A stretch of DNA of 64,000 nt, taken from Pectinatus sp. (lineage in GTDB: Bacteria > Bacillota > Negativicutes > Selenomonadales > Selenomonadaceae). Location of the stretch: positions 1 through 64,000 of the forward strand of contig JAHHSQ010000003.1 in NCBI GenBank assembly GCA_020025135.1, in the 5' to 3' direction. The notes under the pieces are model-generated. The model was not told where the DNA came from. It saw only the letters and a list, made by a program, of their open reading frames with translations, and ran no database searches. Positions 30,382-40,167 of this stretch are shown piece after piece (within the stretch, counting starts at the first letter, position 1; each line of letters starts with the position of its first letter). The translations under genes and the position numbers were made by a program.

Positions 30382-31764
30382 ATGAGCTGGTTTGGCAGTA
30401 AAAAAGAAACTAATACTAATGATTCGAGTGTCAACAAACAAGACCTTCTGCGTGCCATCGAGACGATGATTTCTACGAAACGTGTTCCCGAATACTTGCC
30501 CGCAGATGTTCGAGTAAGTTTACAGAAACTATTACAGGCACTGCCAGCGGTAAAAGTTACCACTAGTGCTCCTTCGCCCAAATCCGATTTGGCTATCATG
30601 GACAATATCGTCAGACAGTTGTGCCTAGGAAAAATAGAAATTGCCGCCTTAGATGCCAAGAAAATGAGCATTGCCGCTAACAAACGCATCGAAGTATTAA
30701 GTGGCAACAGCACGACCATGCACACTGCGATGACTGAGGTAAATGACAAAGTAACTGGCTCTAAAGAACATACCAATATTGTCTTAGAAGCAGTAAAAAA
30801 CAATGTTTCTGCCTCCGATAAGATGATTAATTCCATGGAAACATCATTTCAGCACTTCACTGTTATCAATGAAAAAGTCACTGGCATCAATGATACCACT
30901 AATCACATCAGTAATATCGTCGATATGATAAAAAAAGTAGCAGAACAAACAAATTTGCTGGCCCTCAATGCCGCTATTGAAGCTGCCAGAGCTGGTGAAT
31001 ATGGCAAAGGTTTTGCTGTCGTAGCCGAAGAGGTGAGAAATCTCTCTGAAAATACCAAATCATCTGTCGAAGATATTCTTTCCACTATCGAAAAATTACA
31101 AAGTGGCGTCCACGAATTACTGGAAAATATCAATAATACCACTCAAGTAATCGATGACAGCAAATCCCTCATCCAAACGGTTTCTGAGGCCTCTAAAACC
31201 ATGAACGAAAATTTGCAGGTAACCTTAGATGACATGAATGCCATCTCCAATGCCAGCCAAGAACAAAAAGAAACCATGGATACCATTGCTAGTAATGTTC
31301 GCGACATCAATGATATAACCCAAAAAGTTACCAACGATATCTGTTCATCCACGGAAGAAATTTTCAATGTCATTCAAGACGTTCTAATGCAACGCAATAA
31401 TCTCATCGAAAAAAGCACCTCATTATCTAGCAGAGATGCCGTTAATTTGTGTATCACAGAGCATATTATTGAACGCTGGAAAATATACAACATTCTTTTA
31501 GACAATATCCAACCATCTTCTGAAACGATGACGAGCGCTACAAACTGCTACCTAGGGAAATGGCTCTCTCAAAATAATAATAATTATTCCAGTAATCCCG
31601 CCTTCCAAGATATTTCCCAGTTACACCAAGAATTCCACAGTTGTGCCCATAAACTGATTGATGCTCACCACAGCGGAGATTATCCAGTGATATTAGATAA
31701 TTTAGCTAGATTACAATCCTTATCGCAAGGTATCATTGAAGATTTAGGAAAATTACTCGATTAA
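30382..31764 (+). CDS. Soluble methyl-accepting chemotaxis-type receptor with C-terminal CZB zinc-binding domain
   Basis: 460 aa with no transmembrane segment. Residues about 90-330 form the MCP signalling coiled coil, with the hairpin tip EQTNLLALNAAIEAARAGE and GKGFAVVAEEVRNLSE. The C-terminal region has the CZB pattern: EHIIERWKIY, NCYLGKWLSQ and the spaced histidines of LHQEFHSCAHKL. CZB domains bind zinc and sense zinc or redox state. A cytoplasmic signalling role is inferred; no flagellar genes lie nearby. A terminator and the heat-shock operon follow. Confidence 0.88.
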   Translation: MSWFGSKKETNTNDSSVNKQDLLRAIETMISTKRVPEYLPADVRVSLQKLLQALPAVKVTTSAPSPKSDLAIMDNIVRQLCLGKIEIAALDAKKMSIAANKRIEVLSGNSTTMHTAMTEVNDKVTGSKEHTNIVLEAVKNNVSASDKMINSMETSFQHFTVINEKVTGINDTTNHISNIVDMIKKVAEQTNLLALNAAIEAARAGEYGKGFAVVAEEVRNLSENTKSSVEDILSTIEKLQSGVHELLENINNTTQVIDDSKSLIQTVSEASKTMNENLQVTLDDMNAISNASQEQKETMDTIASNVRDINDITQKVTNDICSSTEEIFNVIQDVLMQRNNLIEKSTSLSSRDAVNLCITEHIIERWKIYNILLDNIQPSSETMTSATNCYLGKWLSQNNNNYSSNPAFQDISQLHQEFHSCAHKLIDAHHSGDYPVILDNLARLQSLSQGIIEDLGKLLD

Positions 31765-31835
31765 TTTCATTAATGGTATAAAACACTTCTAACCTTATTA
31801 TGTATAAATGTATTAGATTAAAATATTGACTCTCT

Positions 31836-31876
31836 AAAAAAAGGTAATGCCTGTAAGATGGCATTATCTTTTTTTA
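31836..31876 (+). terminator. Intrinsic terminator of the chemoreceptor gene
   Basis: AAGGTAATGCC (31841-31851) pairs with GGCATTATCTT (31860-31870), followed by TTTTT. Confidence 0.85.
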
Positions 31877-31884
31877 TAAAAATC

Positions 31885-31913
31885 TTGACAATACCGAAAA
31901 ATGGTTGTATATT
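31885..31913 (+). promoter_or_regulatory. Promoter of the hrcA-grpE-dnaK-dnaJ operon
   Basis: TTGACA (31885-31890), 17-nt spacer, TATATT (31908-31913). It lies directly upstream of the CIRCE operator. Confidence 0.88.
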
Positions 31914-31924
31914 CTTAGTAGTGG

Positions 31925-31951
31925 TTAGCACTCATCAGTTAAGAGTGCTAA
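31925..31951 (+). promoter_or_regulatory. CIRCE operator (HrcA binding site)
   Basis: A perfect match to the consensus: TTAGCACTC (31925-31933), nine bases, GAGTGCTAA (31943-31951). HrcA represses the heat-shock operon at this element when GroEL is free. Confidence 0.97.
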
Positions 31952-31981
31952 CAAAATTGAACCCCTTGAGGGGGCGGTGAT

Positions 31982-33016
31982 ATGGATAAGAGAAAAAAAG
32001 AAATATTGTTAGCCATCATTCGCGACTATATTTGTACGGCCGAACCTATTGGCTCGCGTACTATCGCCAAGAAATATAATTTGGGCATCAGTTCAGCTAC
32101 TATTAGAAACGAAATGTCCGATTTGGAAAGTCTGGGTTATATAGAACATTTGCACACTTCTTCTGGTCGCATTCCTTCTTCGAAAGGGTACCGCTTCTAT
32201 GTCGATGATTTGCTCAAGCCAGCCAAGCTGACAGCGCAAGAAAAATCATTGATAGAGAATTGGTACTTAGAAAGAGTTCTTCGACTGGAAAATGTCTTCA
32301 GCGAAACGGCCAAAATCATCTCTCACCTGACCAATAACATCTCCTTTGTTATTACGCCACGCTTGAGCGATATGATTTTCCGGTGTGTGCGTTTTGCCCA
32401 GCTAGATAGCGAACACATCGTCATCGCCGTGATGAGCGAAGCTGGATATATCGAAAATAAAATTATCAAACTGCCCAATGGCACTACCTTACAAGATTTT
32501 CAAAATGTCGGTGCTGTGATAAACGATATTTTTTCTGGTAAGAGTCTACAACTGATTAATGATTCTACTTTAAAATATACCAAAGAGCGCGCTATTAACA
32601 GCGCCGCTCTGCAGAAGATTCTCGATATTTTTAGTCAAGTCGATAGTGAACAAAGTGGTAGCGATATTTACACCGATGGCACTGCTCGTTTCATGGAGCA
32701 ACCAGAGTTCCAAGATGTAAATAAGATTCGCGATATCTTGCAAATGCTAGAAGAGAAAGCCGTTTTAAAAGAAATACTCACTGATAGGTCAAATGTTAAA
32801 GAAAATGAATCTACCAACATCACGATTGGCGCTGAAAATAAATACGATACCATTCGCGATTGCAGTGTAATTCGCGTTACCTATCATCTCGGCACAGAGC
32901 GGCTGGGAACACTTGCCGTACTCGGCCCTACGCGCATGGAATACGCTAAGGTTATTGCCATCTTGAATTTTATCAATGGCAATATGATGGAAATGTTGAA
33001 AAAGTTCCTCTCTTAG
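31982..33016 (+). CDS. hrcA: Heat-inducible transcription repressor HrcA
   Basis: 344 aa. The N-terminal winged helix holds SRTIAKKYNLGISSATIRNE, with EPIGSRT just before, and it should bind CIRCE 31 nt upstream. The C-terminal half ends with VIRVTYHLGTERLGTLAVLG and PTRMEYAKVIAILNFI as in the family. It is the first gene of the heat-shock operon, so the operon is autoregulated. A GGGGGCGG ribosome site precedes the ATG. Confidence 0.97.
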   Translation: MDKRKKEILLAIIRDYICTAEPIGSRTIAKKYNLGISSATIRNEMSDLESLGYIEHLHTSSGRIPSSKGYRFYVDDLLKPAKLTAQEKSLIENWYLERVLRLENVFSETAKIISHLTNNISFVITPRLSDMIFRCVRFAQLDSEHIVIAVMSEAGYIENKIIKLPNGTTLQDFQNVGAVINDIFSGKSLQLINDSTLKYTKERAINSAALQKILDIFSQVDSEQSGSDIYTDGTARFMEQPEFQDVNKIRDILQMLEEKAVLKEILTDRSNVKENESTNITIGAENKYDTIRDCSVIRVTYHLGTERLGTLAVLGPTRMEYAKVIAILNFINGNMMEMLKKFLS

Positions 33017-33094
33017 TGGATGTGCTTTCTTAAAAAACATCTCCAAAGCTATCGTTCTATTGACAAATTAAAATAAATATACAATGAGGTAAAT

Positions 33095-33685
33095 ATGATA
33101 AACACAGAAAATGATGACGTTCGTAATCCAGAAGCAATGGATACGGAAACAGTCCATACAGACACAGGACAAGACAACATAAATGACACTGAAAATAGCG
33201 AACAAGAAAAAACTTATTCCGCTACTGAAAAACAATTACGCGATGAACTAGACAAGGAAAGAACAAAAGTAACTGATTTAGAAGCTCGTTTGCAACGCTT
33301 GCAGGCTGACTTTGCCAATTTCCGCCGTCGTAGCAATCAGGAAAAAGCAGAACTTTCCAACATCGTCGTCCAAGAATTTATCAAGGGCTTGTTGCCAGTT
33401 GTAGATAACTTTGAAAGAGCTCTGCTCGCTGAGGCTGGCGACGGTCAAGCGATGAAAGAGGGCGTCCAAATGATATTCAATCAACTGGTCGAACAACTAA
33501 AAAAACACGGCCTACAAGTGATTGAAACTTCCGGCAAGAAATTCGACCCCAACTTCCATCAGGCAGTGATTAGGGTTGAAGATTCCAGCAAAGAAGATGA
33601 TTACATAGAAGAAGAATTACAAAAAGGTTACATGGTCAAAGACAAAGTTATTCGCCCTTCTATGGTGAAAGTCGTTTCTAACTAG
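33095..33685 (+). CDS. grpE: GrpE nucleotide exchange factor
   Basis: 196 aa. An acidic N-terminus is followed by a long coiled coil (residues about 50-100: LRDELDKERTKVTDLEARLQ). The conserved segment LQADFANFRRRSNQEK and the beta domain end KDKVIRPSMVKVV. It releases ADP from DnaK. It lies between hrcA and dnaK in the usual operon. Confidence 0.96.
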   Translation: MINTENDDVRNPEAMDTETVHTDTGQDNINDTENSEQEKTYSATEKQLRDELDKERTKVTDLEARLQRLQADFANFRRRSNQEKAELSNIVVQEFIKGLLPVVDNFERALLAEAGDGQAMKEGVQMIFNQLVEQLKKHGLQVIETSGKKFDPNFHQAVIRVEDSSKEDDYIEEELQKGYMVKDKVIRPSMVKVVSN

Positions 33686-33787
33686 CTCAGCACTTCTTGG
33701 AAGTTAGCAGAAACACACCGCGAATGGTCTTATGGGCCTTCGCTTCAAATATAAATACATTAGAGTTTACTCTAAGGAGGAATATAT

Positions 33788-35647
33788 ATGGGAAAAATTA
33801 TTGGTATAGATTTAGGCACAACAAACTCCGTCGTTTCTGTAATGGAAGGTGGAGAACCTACAGTTATTACAAATCCAGAAGGTAGCCGTTTAACTCCTTC
33901 CGTAGTTGGTTTCACGAAAGACGGTGAAAGATTAGTTGGTCAGTTGGCAAAACGTCAGGCCGTTTCTAATCCAGATAGAACTATCGCTTCTATCAAAAGA
34001 CATATGGGCGAAGCAAATTACACCGTATCTATAGATGGCAAAGCTTATACTCCGCCAGAAATTTCTGCCATGATTTTACAAAAATTGAAAGCTGATGCCG
34101 AAGCATATCTCGGGGAAACAGTTACTCAGGCCGTCATCACAGTACCAGCTTATTTCAATGACAGTCAACGCCAGGCAACTAAAGATGCTGGTAAAATTGC
34201 TGGCTTAGAAGTATTGCGTATCATCAACGAACCGACAGCAGCTGCCCTCGCTTACGGTCTCGCTAAAGACCAGGACGAAACAATCTTGGTCTTTGACCTT
34301 GGCGGTGGTACATTCGACGTTTCCATCCTTGAACTTGGCGATGGCGTCTTCGAAGTAAAAGCTACCAATGGTAATACCCACTTGGGTGGCGATGACTTCA
34401 ACAAACGCGTCATGGATTGGATGGTTGCTGAATTTAAACAACAACACGGCATTGACCTCTCTAAAGATAAGATGAGTGCACAGCGCTTAATTGAAGCTGC
34501 TGAAAAAGCAAAAATTGAATTGTCTAGCATGACTTCTACTAACATTAACTTACCGTTTATCACTGCTGATGCTAACGGTCCGGTTCACTTAGACCTCACC
34601 TTGAGCAGAGCAAAGTTTAATGAATTGACTGCTGACTTGGTTGAAGCTACCATTCAGCCGACTAGACAAGCTATGGCTGATGCTGATTTAACAGTCAACG
34701 ATATAGATAAAATCATTCTCGTCGGTGGTTCTACTCGTATCCCAGCCGTACAAGAAATCATCAAAAAAGAATTGCATAAAGAACCTAATCGTGGTGTTAA
34801 TCCTGATGAATGCGTTTCCATCGGTGCTGCCATCCAAGGCGGTATCTTAGCAGGCGACGTCAAAGACGTTCTCTTGTTGGATGTTACCCCACTTTCCTTG
34901 GGAATTGAAACATTGGGCGGCGTTTGCACCAAGATTATCGAAAGAAATACAACCATTCCTACCTCCAAGAGCCAGATTTTCTCGACAGCTGCCGACAATC
35001 AACCAGCCGTTGATATCAATGTCTTGCAAGGCGAACGTGAAATGGCTGCCGATAACAAGAGCCTTGGCCGTTTTGAATTATCCGATATTCCACCAGCTCC
35101 AAGAGGAGTGCCAAAAATCGAAGTTACTTTCAGCATCGATGCTAACGGCATTGTCAATGTTGCAGCGAAAGACCTCGGCACTGGCAAAGAACAAAAAATC
35201 ACCATTCAGTCTGACAGTGGTATGAGCAAGGCTGATATCGACCGCATGGTCAAAGAAGCAGAAGCTCACGCAGCTGAAGATAAAAAACGCAAAAAAGAAG
35301 TAGAAGTAAAAAATCAGGCAGAAAGTCTCGTTTATCAGGCAGAAAAAACTGTTAAAGACTTAGGCGACAAAGCAGATGCTGGTTTGGTAGAAAAAATTAA
35401 AACAGCTAGCGATGCCTTAAAAGAAGCACTCAAGTCTAACGATACAGATGCCATCAAAAAAGCTTCTGAAGAATTGCAAAAACCACTTTACGAATTGAGT
35501 GCAGCTGCTTATAAACAAGCTGGAGAAGCTCAGCAACAAGCACAGCAATCGCAACAAGGCTCTCCAGAAGGCCAGCAAAGTTCTGAAGGTAATAGCGACG
35601 ATATTATCGATGCCGAATACGAACCTGCTGACAAAGATAAAAAATAA
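33788..35647 (+). CDS. dnaK: Chaperone DnaK (Hsp70)
   Basis: 619 aa. It begins GKIIGIDLGTTNSVVSVMEG and has the ATPase signatures LVFDLGGGTFDVSILELG and ILVGGSTRIPAVQEIIKK. The C-terminus is Gln-rich (residues about 580-600) and ends with an acidic tail with DAEYEPADK. The AAGGAGG site precedes the ATG. It is the Hsp70 core of the operon. About 100 nt separate it from grpE. Confidence 0.98.
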   Translation: MGKIIGIDLGTTNSVVSVMEGGEPTVITNPEGSRLTPSVVGFTKDGERLVGQLAKRQAVSNPDRTIASIKRHMGEANYTVSIDGKAYTPPEISAMILQKLKADAEAYLGETVTQAVITVPAYFNDSQRQATKDAGKIAGLEVLRIINEPTAAALAYGLAKDQDETILVFDLGGGTFDVSILELGDGVFEVKATNGNTHLGGDDFNKRVMDWMVAEFKQQHGIDLSKDKMSAQRLIEAAEKAKIELSSMTSTNINLPFITADANGPVHLDLTLSRAKFNELTADLVEATIQPTRQAMADADLTVNDIDKIILVGGSTRIPAVQEIIKKELHKEPNRGVNPDECVSIGAAIQGGILAGDVKDVLLLDVTPLSLGIETLGGVCTKIIERNTTIPTSKSQIFSTAADNQPAVDINVLQGEREMAADNKSLGRFELSDIPPAPRGVPKIEVTFSIDANGIVNVAAKDLGTGKEQKITIQSDSGMSKADIDRMVKEAEAHAAEDKKRKKEVEVKNQAESLVYQAEKTVKDLGDKADAGLVEKIKTASDALKEALKSNDTDAIKKASEELQKPLYELSAAAYKQAGEAQQQAQQSQQGSPEGQQSSEGNSDDIIDAEYEPADKDKK

Positions 35648-35659
35648 ATGTTATAATAG

Positions 35660-35690
35660 TAATCCATCCTTCTATAAGAAGGATGGATTA
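35660..35690 (+). promoter_or_regulatory. Perfect hairpin between dnaK and dnaJ
   Basis: A 14-bp perfect stem: TAATCCATCCTTCT (35660-35673), loop ATA, AGAAGGATGGATTA (35677-35690). There is no T-run. It could act as an mRNA stabiliser or processing site that sets different dnaK and dnaJ levels. Confidence 0.6.
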
Positions 35691-35721
35691 TATATTAATA
35701 ACTTGATTAAGGTGGAATAAA

Positions 35722-36909
35722 GTGAGCGAAAAAAGAGATTATTATGAAGTCTTGGGTGTATCCAAGGGAGCTACTGATAAGGAAATAAAAAAGGCTTATC
35801 GCACCTTAGCTCGCAAATATCACCCTGACCTAAATAAAGATAACCCCAAAGCAGCGGAAGAAAAATTTAAAGAAGTAACAGAAGCTTATGAAGTGCTTTC
35901 CGATGCGAAAAAGAGAGCTCAGTATGACCAATTTGGCCATGCTGCTTTCGGTGCAGGTGGTGGAGCTGGTGCTGGTGCTGGTGGGTTCGGAGGTTTTGGT
36001 GGCTTCGGTGATTTTGGTGGATTTAGCAGCGGTGGCTTCGGTGGTTTCAACGGCGAAGACATCTTCGAATCCTTCTTCGGCGGTGGTGCAACTCGCAAAG
36101 CAAGAGGCCCTAGACGAGGCAGTGATTTGCGCTATGATATAAGTATCACCTTTGAAGAAGCAGCCTTTGGCAAGGAAATAGAACTGACCATTCCACGCAA
36201 AGAAGAATGTGCAACCTGTCATGGCAGTGGTGCTGAACCTGGAACTTCTTCTGAAACATGTCCAAAATGTCATGGTACGGGGCAAATCAAAGAGGTCCAC
36301 AACACCATCTTGGGACAGATGATGCAACAGAGCGTCTGCGACCGCTGTGGTGGAACGGGCAAAATAATTAAAAATCCTTGTCATACTTGTCACGGCAAAG
36401 GCACGGTAGATGCCAAGAGCAAGATAAGGGTAAAAATTCCTGCTGGTGTAGATAACGGCTCTCGCATCCGCGTTAGCGGTGCTGGGCAAGCGGGTCAATT
36501 AGGTGGTGGCTATGGCGATTTATATGTCTACATCTCCGTAAAACCACATAAATTCTTCCAAAGGGACGGTGCTAATGTCATTTGCGAAGTGCCAATTTCT
36601 TTCATCCAAGCCGCCCTTGGCGATAAAATAGACGTACCGACACTCGAAGGAGAAGTAGATATGACTATTCCGGCTGGTGTCCAACCAGGAGCAATCTTGC
36701 GTTTATCTGGCCGTGGTATTCAGCGTTTACATGGCCGTGGCAAAGGCGACCAGTTAGTCAGATTAAAAATCTTTACCCCACAAAATCTGTCTGATGAGCA
36801 AAAGAAATTATTAGAACAGTTTTCTAAAACTATGACCGCTAGCAATATGCATAAAGAAGAAAAAACTTGGAAAGATTGGTTTAAAAACTGGAAAAGTTTT
36901 TTTCACTGA
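35722..36909 (+). CDS. dnaJ: Chaperone DnaJ (Hsp40)
   Basis: 395 aa starting at GTG after AAGGTGG. The J domain (residues 1-70) includes the HPD motif in KYHPDLNKD. A glycine/phenylalanine-rich linker (about 80-125) follows. The zinc domain has four CxxCxGxG repeats: CATCHGSG, CPKCHGTG, CDRCGGTG, CHTCHGKG. The C-terminal substrate domain is complete. It is the last gene of the operon and is followed by a terminator. Confidence 0.97.
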   Translation: MSEKRDYYEVLGVSKGATDKEIKKAYRTLARKYHPDLNKDNPKAAEEKFKEVTEAYEVLSDAKKRAQYDQFGHAAFGAGGGAGAGAGGFGGFGGFGDFGGFSSGGFGGFNGEDIFESFFGGGATRKARGPRRGSDLRYDISITFEEAAFGKEIELTIPRKEECATCHGSGAEPGTSSETCPKCHGTGQIKEVHNTILGQMMQQSVCDRCGGTGKIIKNPCHTCHGKGTVDAKSKIRVKIPAGVDNGSRIRVSGAGQAGQLGGGYGDLYVYISVKPHKFFQRDGANVICEVPISFIQAALGDKIDVPTLEGEVDMTIPAGVQPGAILRLSGRGIQRLHGRGKGDQLVRLKIFTPQNLSDEQKKLLEQFSKTMTASNMHKEEKTWKDWFKNWKSFFH

Positions 36910-36945
36910 TAAAACGCTGGATAAAAAAATAAAATTGACTAAAAG

Positions 36946-36976
36946 AAAAGGCGAGCATTTCTGCTCGCCTTTTTTC
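36946..36976. terminator. Terminator of the heat-shock operon
   Basis: AGGCGAGCA (36949-36957), loop TTTC, TGCTCGCCT (36962-36970), followed by TTTTT. The A-run on the left also allows termination of the convergent minus-strand operon. Confidence 0.9.
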
Positions 36977-37012
36977 TATCTTATCAACACCATTATCCCC
37001 AAGCAAAGCTAA

Positions 37013-37759
37013 TCAGTTTACCAAAACAGCCAATAAATCTAAACCATTAGCTAAAATAGCTTCTCGATTGACCAATAAATTGTCAATATCTAATTGTGGT
37101 AAATACTTATCGCGCAAAGCCGTCAAAACCTCAAGTGGTTTTATTCCGCCTTGCGGGGACTGTTTCAAGACAAGATAGAATCGCTGTTTATTTTCATTAT
37201 AAATTAACGGTTCTTTAAGATAATTATGAACCAACAATTCCTTGCTAGTTGTCTGTTCCCTACCCCTACCAGGACGGCGTTTCTTATTCTTGACCGGTCG
37301 AACACGACAATACACTATTTCCCTATCGCTATTAAACAAGGCTAACGCTTTTTGTACACTAGCTACATCCAAAAGTGGTTCGTCTTCCGTGAGTGTATAT
37401 ATCGCCGTATCAATTATTGCACTCATCGATGGAACTTTATCCACAATTTCTTTGGCTGCTTTTACCTGTATCCCGCGCGGTAAATTATTTTGCAAAGCGT
37501 CTACTACTTTAGAAACTAACCAATCCTCGGTCAATTCTAAATCGGCATATTCTACACTTGCCGTCGTCCCCAGAGGTAAAGCACTAGCAAAAGACAATTT
37601 CATGTGCGGATTAAAGCCACTCGAATAAGCAGCTGGCAGTCCTGCGCGGCGTATCGCCAGCTGGATAGCCTTTGCATAGTCTAAGTGAGCAATATAACGA
37701 ACAGGGTCTTCTTTAGTTAAGGCTAAACGAATTACCAAGATGTTCTCCCCTTCCGTCAA
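37013..37759 (-). CDS. DUF2344 (TIGR03936) protein, partner of a radical SAM enzyme
   Basis: 248 aa. It begins RLALTKEDPVRYIAHLDYAKAIQLAIRRAG and has YSSGFNPHMKLSFASALPLG, the DUF2344 signatures. The family is nearly always next to a TIGR03960 radical SAM gene, and here it overlaps that gene by 47 nt. The pair is suspected to modify RNA or a protein; function is unproven. It is the last gene of the nadE-to-DUF2344 minus-strand cluster. Confidence 0.88.
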   Translation of the reverse strand: MTEGENILVIRLALTKEDPVRYIAHLDYAKAIQLAIRRAGLPAAYSSGFNPHMKLSFASALPLGTTASVEYADLELTEDWLVSKVVDALQNNLPRGIQVKAAKEIVDKVPSMSAIIDTAIYTLTEDEPLLDVASVQKALALFNSDREIVYCRVRPVKNKKRRPGRGREQTTSKELLVHNYLKEPLIYNENKQRFYLVLKQSPQGGIKPLEVLTALRDKYLPQLDIDNLLVNREAILANGLDLLAVLVN

Positions 37760-39590
37760 TAATTTCCGCCTTCAAATTAGGACAAATGCCACAACCAGTA
37801 CAAGCCCCACGACGACAATCTTTCGTCAATTTTTCGGCCAAAGCTTTTTCATATTCGCGCCAAAGGAAATTTTTGCTCACACCAGGTGTCGTATGCTCCC
37901 ATGGCAATGCTTCAGCTAGGGTGCGTTCGCGATAATTGTAATAATCTGGGTCTATGCCACATTCCTGAAAAGCCTTTTCCCAAATATCTGGCTGGAAAAA
38001 TTCTGACCAACCATCAAACTTAGCTCCCTCTTGATACGCTTTTAAAATAACCGGAGCTAATCGTCTATCACCACGTGAAATAATACCTTCCAAAATACTG
38101 GTAGACGCATCATGATAATGGAATTTAACAGCACGATTAGTGATTGATTTTTTCAAAAGGAGCTGTTTGCGTTCAAATTCTGCCTTAGGATTTTGGGGGA
38201 ACCACTGAAAAGCGGTAAAAGGTTTCGGTACAAAACAGGAAACACTGACCGTCACACTTACATCTCTGCGTCCCGTCACTTCCTGATACAGTTTTACGAC
38301 GCGCTCTCCCAATTTAGCAATGCCGATAATATCTTCATCTGTTTCAGTCGGCAGTCCCATCATAAAATACAATTTGACACTCTTCCACCCCTGAGAAAAA
38401 GCGGCAGAACAGGCCTTAAATAAATCTTCTTCTGTAACTCCTTTGTTGATGACATCGCGCAAACGCTGTGTTCCCGCTTCCGGCGCAAAGGTCAACCCGC
38501 TCTTGCGCATCACCTGTAGTTTATGAGCAATATCAATGGAAAAACTATCAATACGCAAAGATGGCAAAGAAAAACTCATTTTCTTGCCCTTATATTTTTC
38601 CAATAAATCATCTATCAACGGTGCCAAACAAGAGTAATCGGCAGAACTCAGCGAAGTCAAAGACATCTCATCATACCCAGTCGCTACAATCATTTTTTCG
38701 GCAAGTGTTAACAAATCCGCTTCTGTCCTTTCTCGAACAGGACGATAGGTAATACCAGCCTGACAAAAGCGACAACCCCTGCTACAACCACGGAATAACT
38801 CCAACATCAAGCGGTCATGAACAATTTCAATATAGGGTATCACTGGTTTTTCAATCGTCGGAATGGAATTCATATCCTTGATAATGCGTTTTTTTATCTG
38901 GGAAGGAGCACTTTCTTCGAGTAATTTCAAACAGCTAAAGTTTCCCTCGGCATCGTACTCTGGCTCATAGAAAGAAGGTACATAAATTCCATCCAACTGG
39001 CTGATGCGCTTTAAAAAGCTTTCCCTCCTGCCATTAGGCATTTCCTGTTTCCAGACCACGTAAGCATGCACCAATTCGGGAAATAGTTCTTCTGCTTCCC
39101 CAATCATAAAGAAATCAATAAAATCGGCAATCGGTTCTACATTGTAAACGCACGGCCCACCAGCCATGACAAAAGGGTCCGCCAAAGTTCTATCTTTAGT
39201 GTAAAAAGGGATGTCTGCTAAATGTAACATATTGAGCAAATTGGTATAACATAATTCATATTGCAGAGAAAATCCCAAAAAATCAAAACTCCTAATCGGC
39301 TCTTTTGATTCCAAAGCATAAAGTGGTATATGGTGTTCTTTCATCTTCGCTTCCATATCTGGCCACGGCGTATAAACGCGTTCTGCCACGGCATTAGGTA
39401 AGCGATTTACCACTTCATATAAAATTTTCAAACCTAAATTGGACATGCCGACGTCGTAAACATCTGGCATCGAAAGCGCAATCGTGCAATCCATTTTGGC
39501 ATGGTCTTTCTGTACAGAATTCATTTCTCCGCCCATATAACGTGCTGGCTTAGCAACGGATTGCAATATTGCTGGCGATAACTTTATCAT
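37713..39590 (-). CDS. Radical SAM protein, TIGR03960/DUF512-like family
   Basis: 625 aa. The radical SAM cluster motif is CSRGCRFCQAG (CxxxCxxC). An N-terminal B12-binding-like region contains MPDVYDVGMSNLGLKIL. The C-terminal tail has a small Cys-rich motif (CRRGACTGCGICPNL) that may bind a second iron-sulfur cluster. It is always paired with DUF2344. The substrate is unknown. The start has a GGAAAG ribosome site. Confidence 0.9.
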   Translation of the reverse strand: MIKLSPAILQSVAKPARYMGGEMNSVQKDHAKMDCTIALSMPDVYDVGMSNLGLKILYEVVNRLPNAVAERVYTPWPDMEAKMKEHHIPLYALESKEPIRSFDFLGFSLQYELCYTNLLNMLHLADIPFYTKDRTLADPFVMAGGPCVYNVEPIADFIDFFMIGEAEELFPELVHAYVVWKQEMPNGRRESFLKRISQLDGIYVPSFYEPEYDAEGNFSCLKLLEESAPSQIKKRIIKDMNSIPTIEKPVIPYIEIVHDRLMLELFRGCSRGCRFCQAGITYRPVRERTEADLLTLAEKMIVATGYDEMSLTSLSSADYSCLAPLIDDLLEKYKGKKMSFSLPSLRIDSFSIDIAHKLQVMRKSGLTFAPEAGTQRLRDVINKGVTEEDLFKACSAAFSQGWKSVKLYFMMGLPTETDEDIIGIAKLGERVVKLYQEVTGRRDVSVTVSVSCFVPKPFTAFQWFPQNPKAEFERKQLLLKKSITNRAVKFHYHDASTSILEGIISRGDRRLAPVILKAYQEGAKFDGWSEFFQPDIWEKAFQECGIDPDYYNYRERTLAEALPWEHTTPGVSKNFLWREYEKALAEKLTKDCRRGACTGCGICPNLKAEIIDGRGEHLGNSFSLN

Positions 39591-39624
39591 AACACTTTCC
39601 TTTCAAATAATATCTATTAACAAA

Positions 39625-40167
39625 TCACTTTGTATTTTTATCAGAAACATCCTGCATTTCTTCTTCTGCTGTTTTACTGATAGCAGGTTGTTGCAAATCC
39701 TGTTTAACTTGATGAATATCCTGTGTTATTTTTTCAATATCTTGATTTAGGCCAATCACATATTTAGACACTTCATTTAAGTGTGTGAGTAAATAATCGC
39801 AAACCTCACCACTGTATTGCTGAAAACCCGCCTCTTGAGCCTTAATATTTTCCATCGCTGTATCGGAAACCTCTTTCGCTTTTTGACGAGCACTAGCGAC
39901 AATTTCATCTTCGCCGGCTACTTTAAAAGCATAGTCTTTAGCTTGAACAACTATATCATCAGCCTTTTTCTTGGCTTCTTCCAAAATTTCTTCTTTCTCT
40001 TGCAAAATCTCCCTAGCGTTAGCAATTGTCTTTGGCAATTCGCGGCGCAAACTATTAATAGCCTGCATCAAATCTTGTTCTGAAATAATACAATTACTAG
40101 TAAATGGCAGTCTCTTCGCCCCAATAACTAAACTCTCCAAATCATCAAGTAATTTATCTACGGACAT
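39625..40167 (-). CDS. Coiled-coil protein following coaD (DivIVA/ATP-synthase-B-like, function unknown)
   Basis: 180 aa. It is mostly helical with a long coiled coil (ARQKAKEVSDTAMENIKAQ, residues about 55-120) and resembles the helical stalks of DivIVA or ATP-synthase b subunits. It starts inside the last codons of coaD (14-nt overlap, AAAGGTGAG ribosome site), so its translation is coupled to the spliced coaD mRNA. No enzymatic motif is seen. Confidence 0.7.
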   Translation of the reverse strand: MSVDKLLDDLESLVIGAKRLPFTSNCIISEQDLMQAINSLRRELPKTIANAREILQEKEEILEEAKKKADDIVVQAKDYAFKVAGEDEIVASARQKAKEVSDTAMENIKAQEAGFQQYSGEVCDYLLTHLNEVSKYVIGLNQDIEKITQDIHQVKQDLQQPAISKTAEEEMQDVSDKNTK

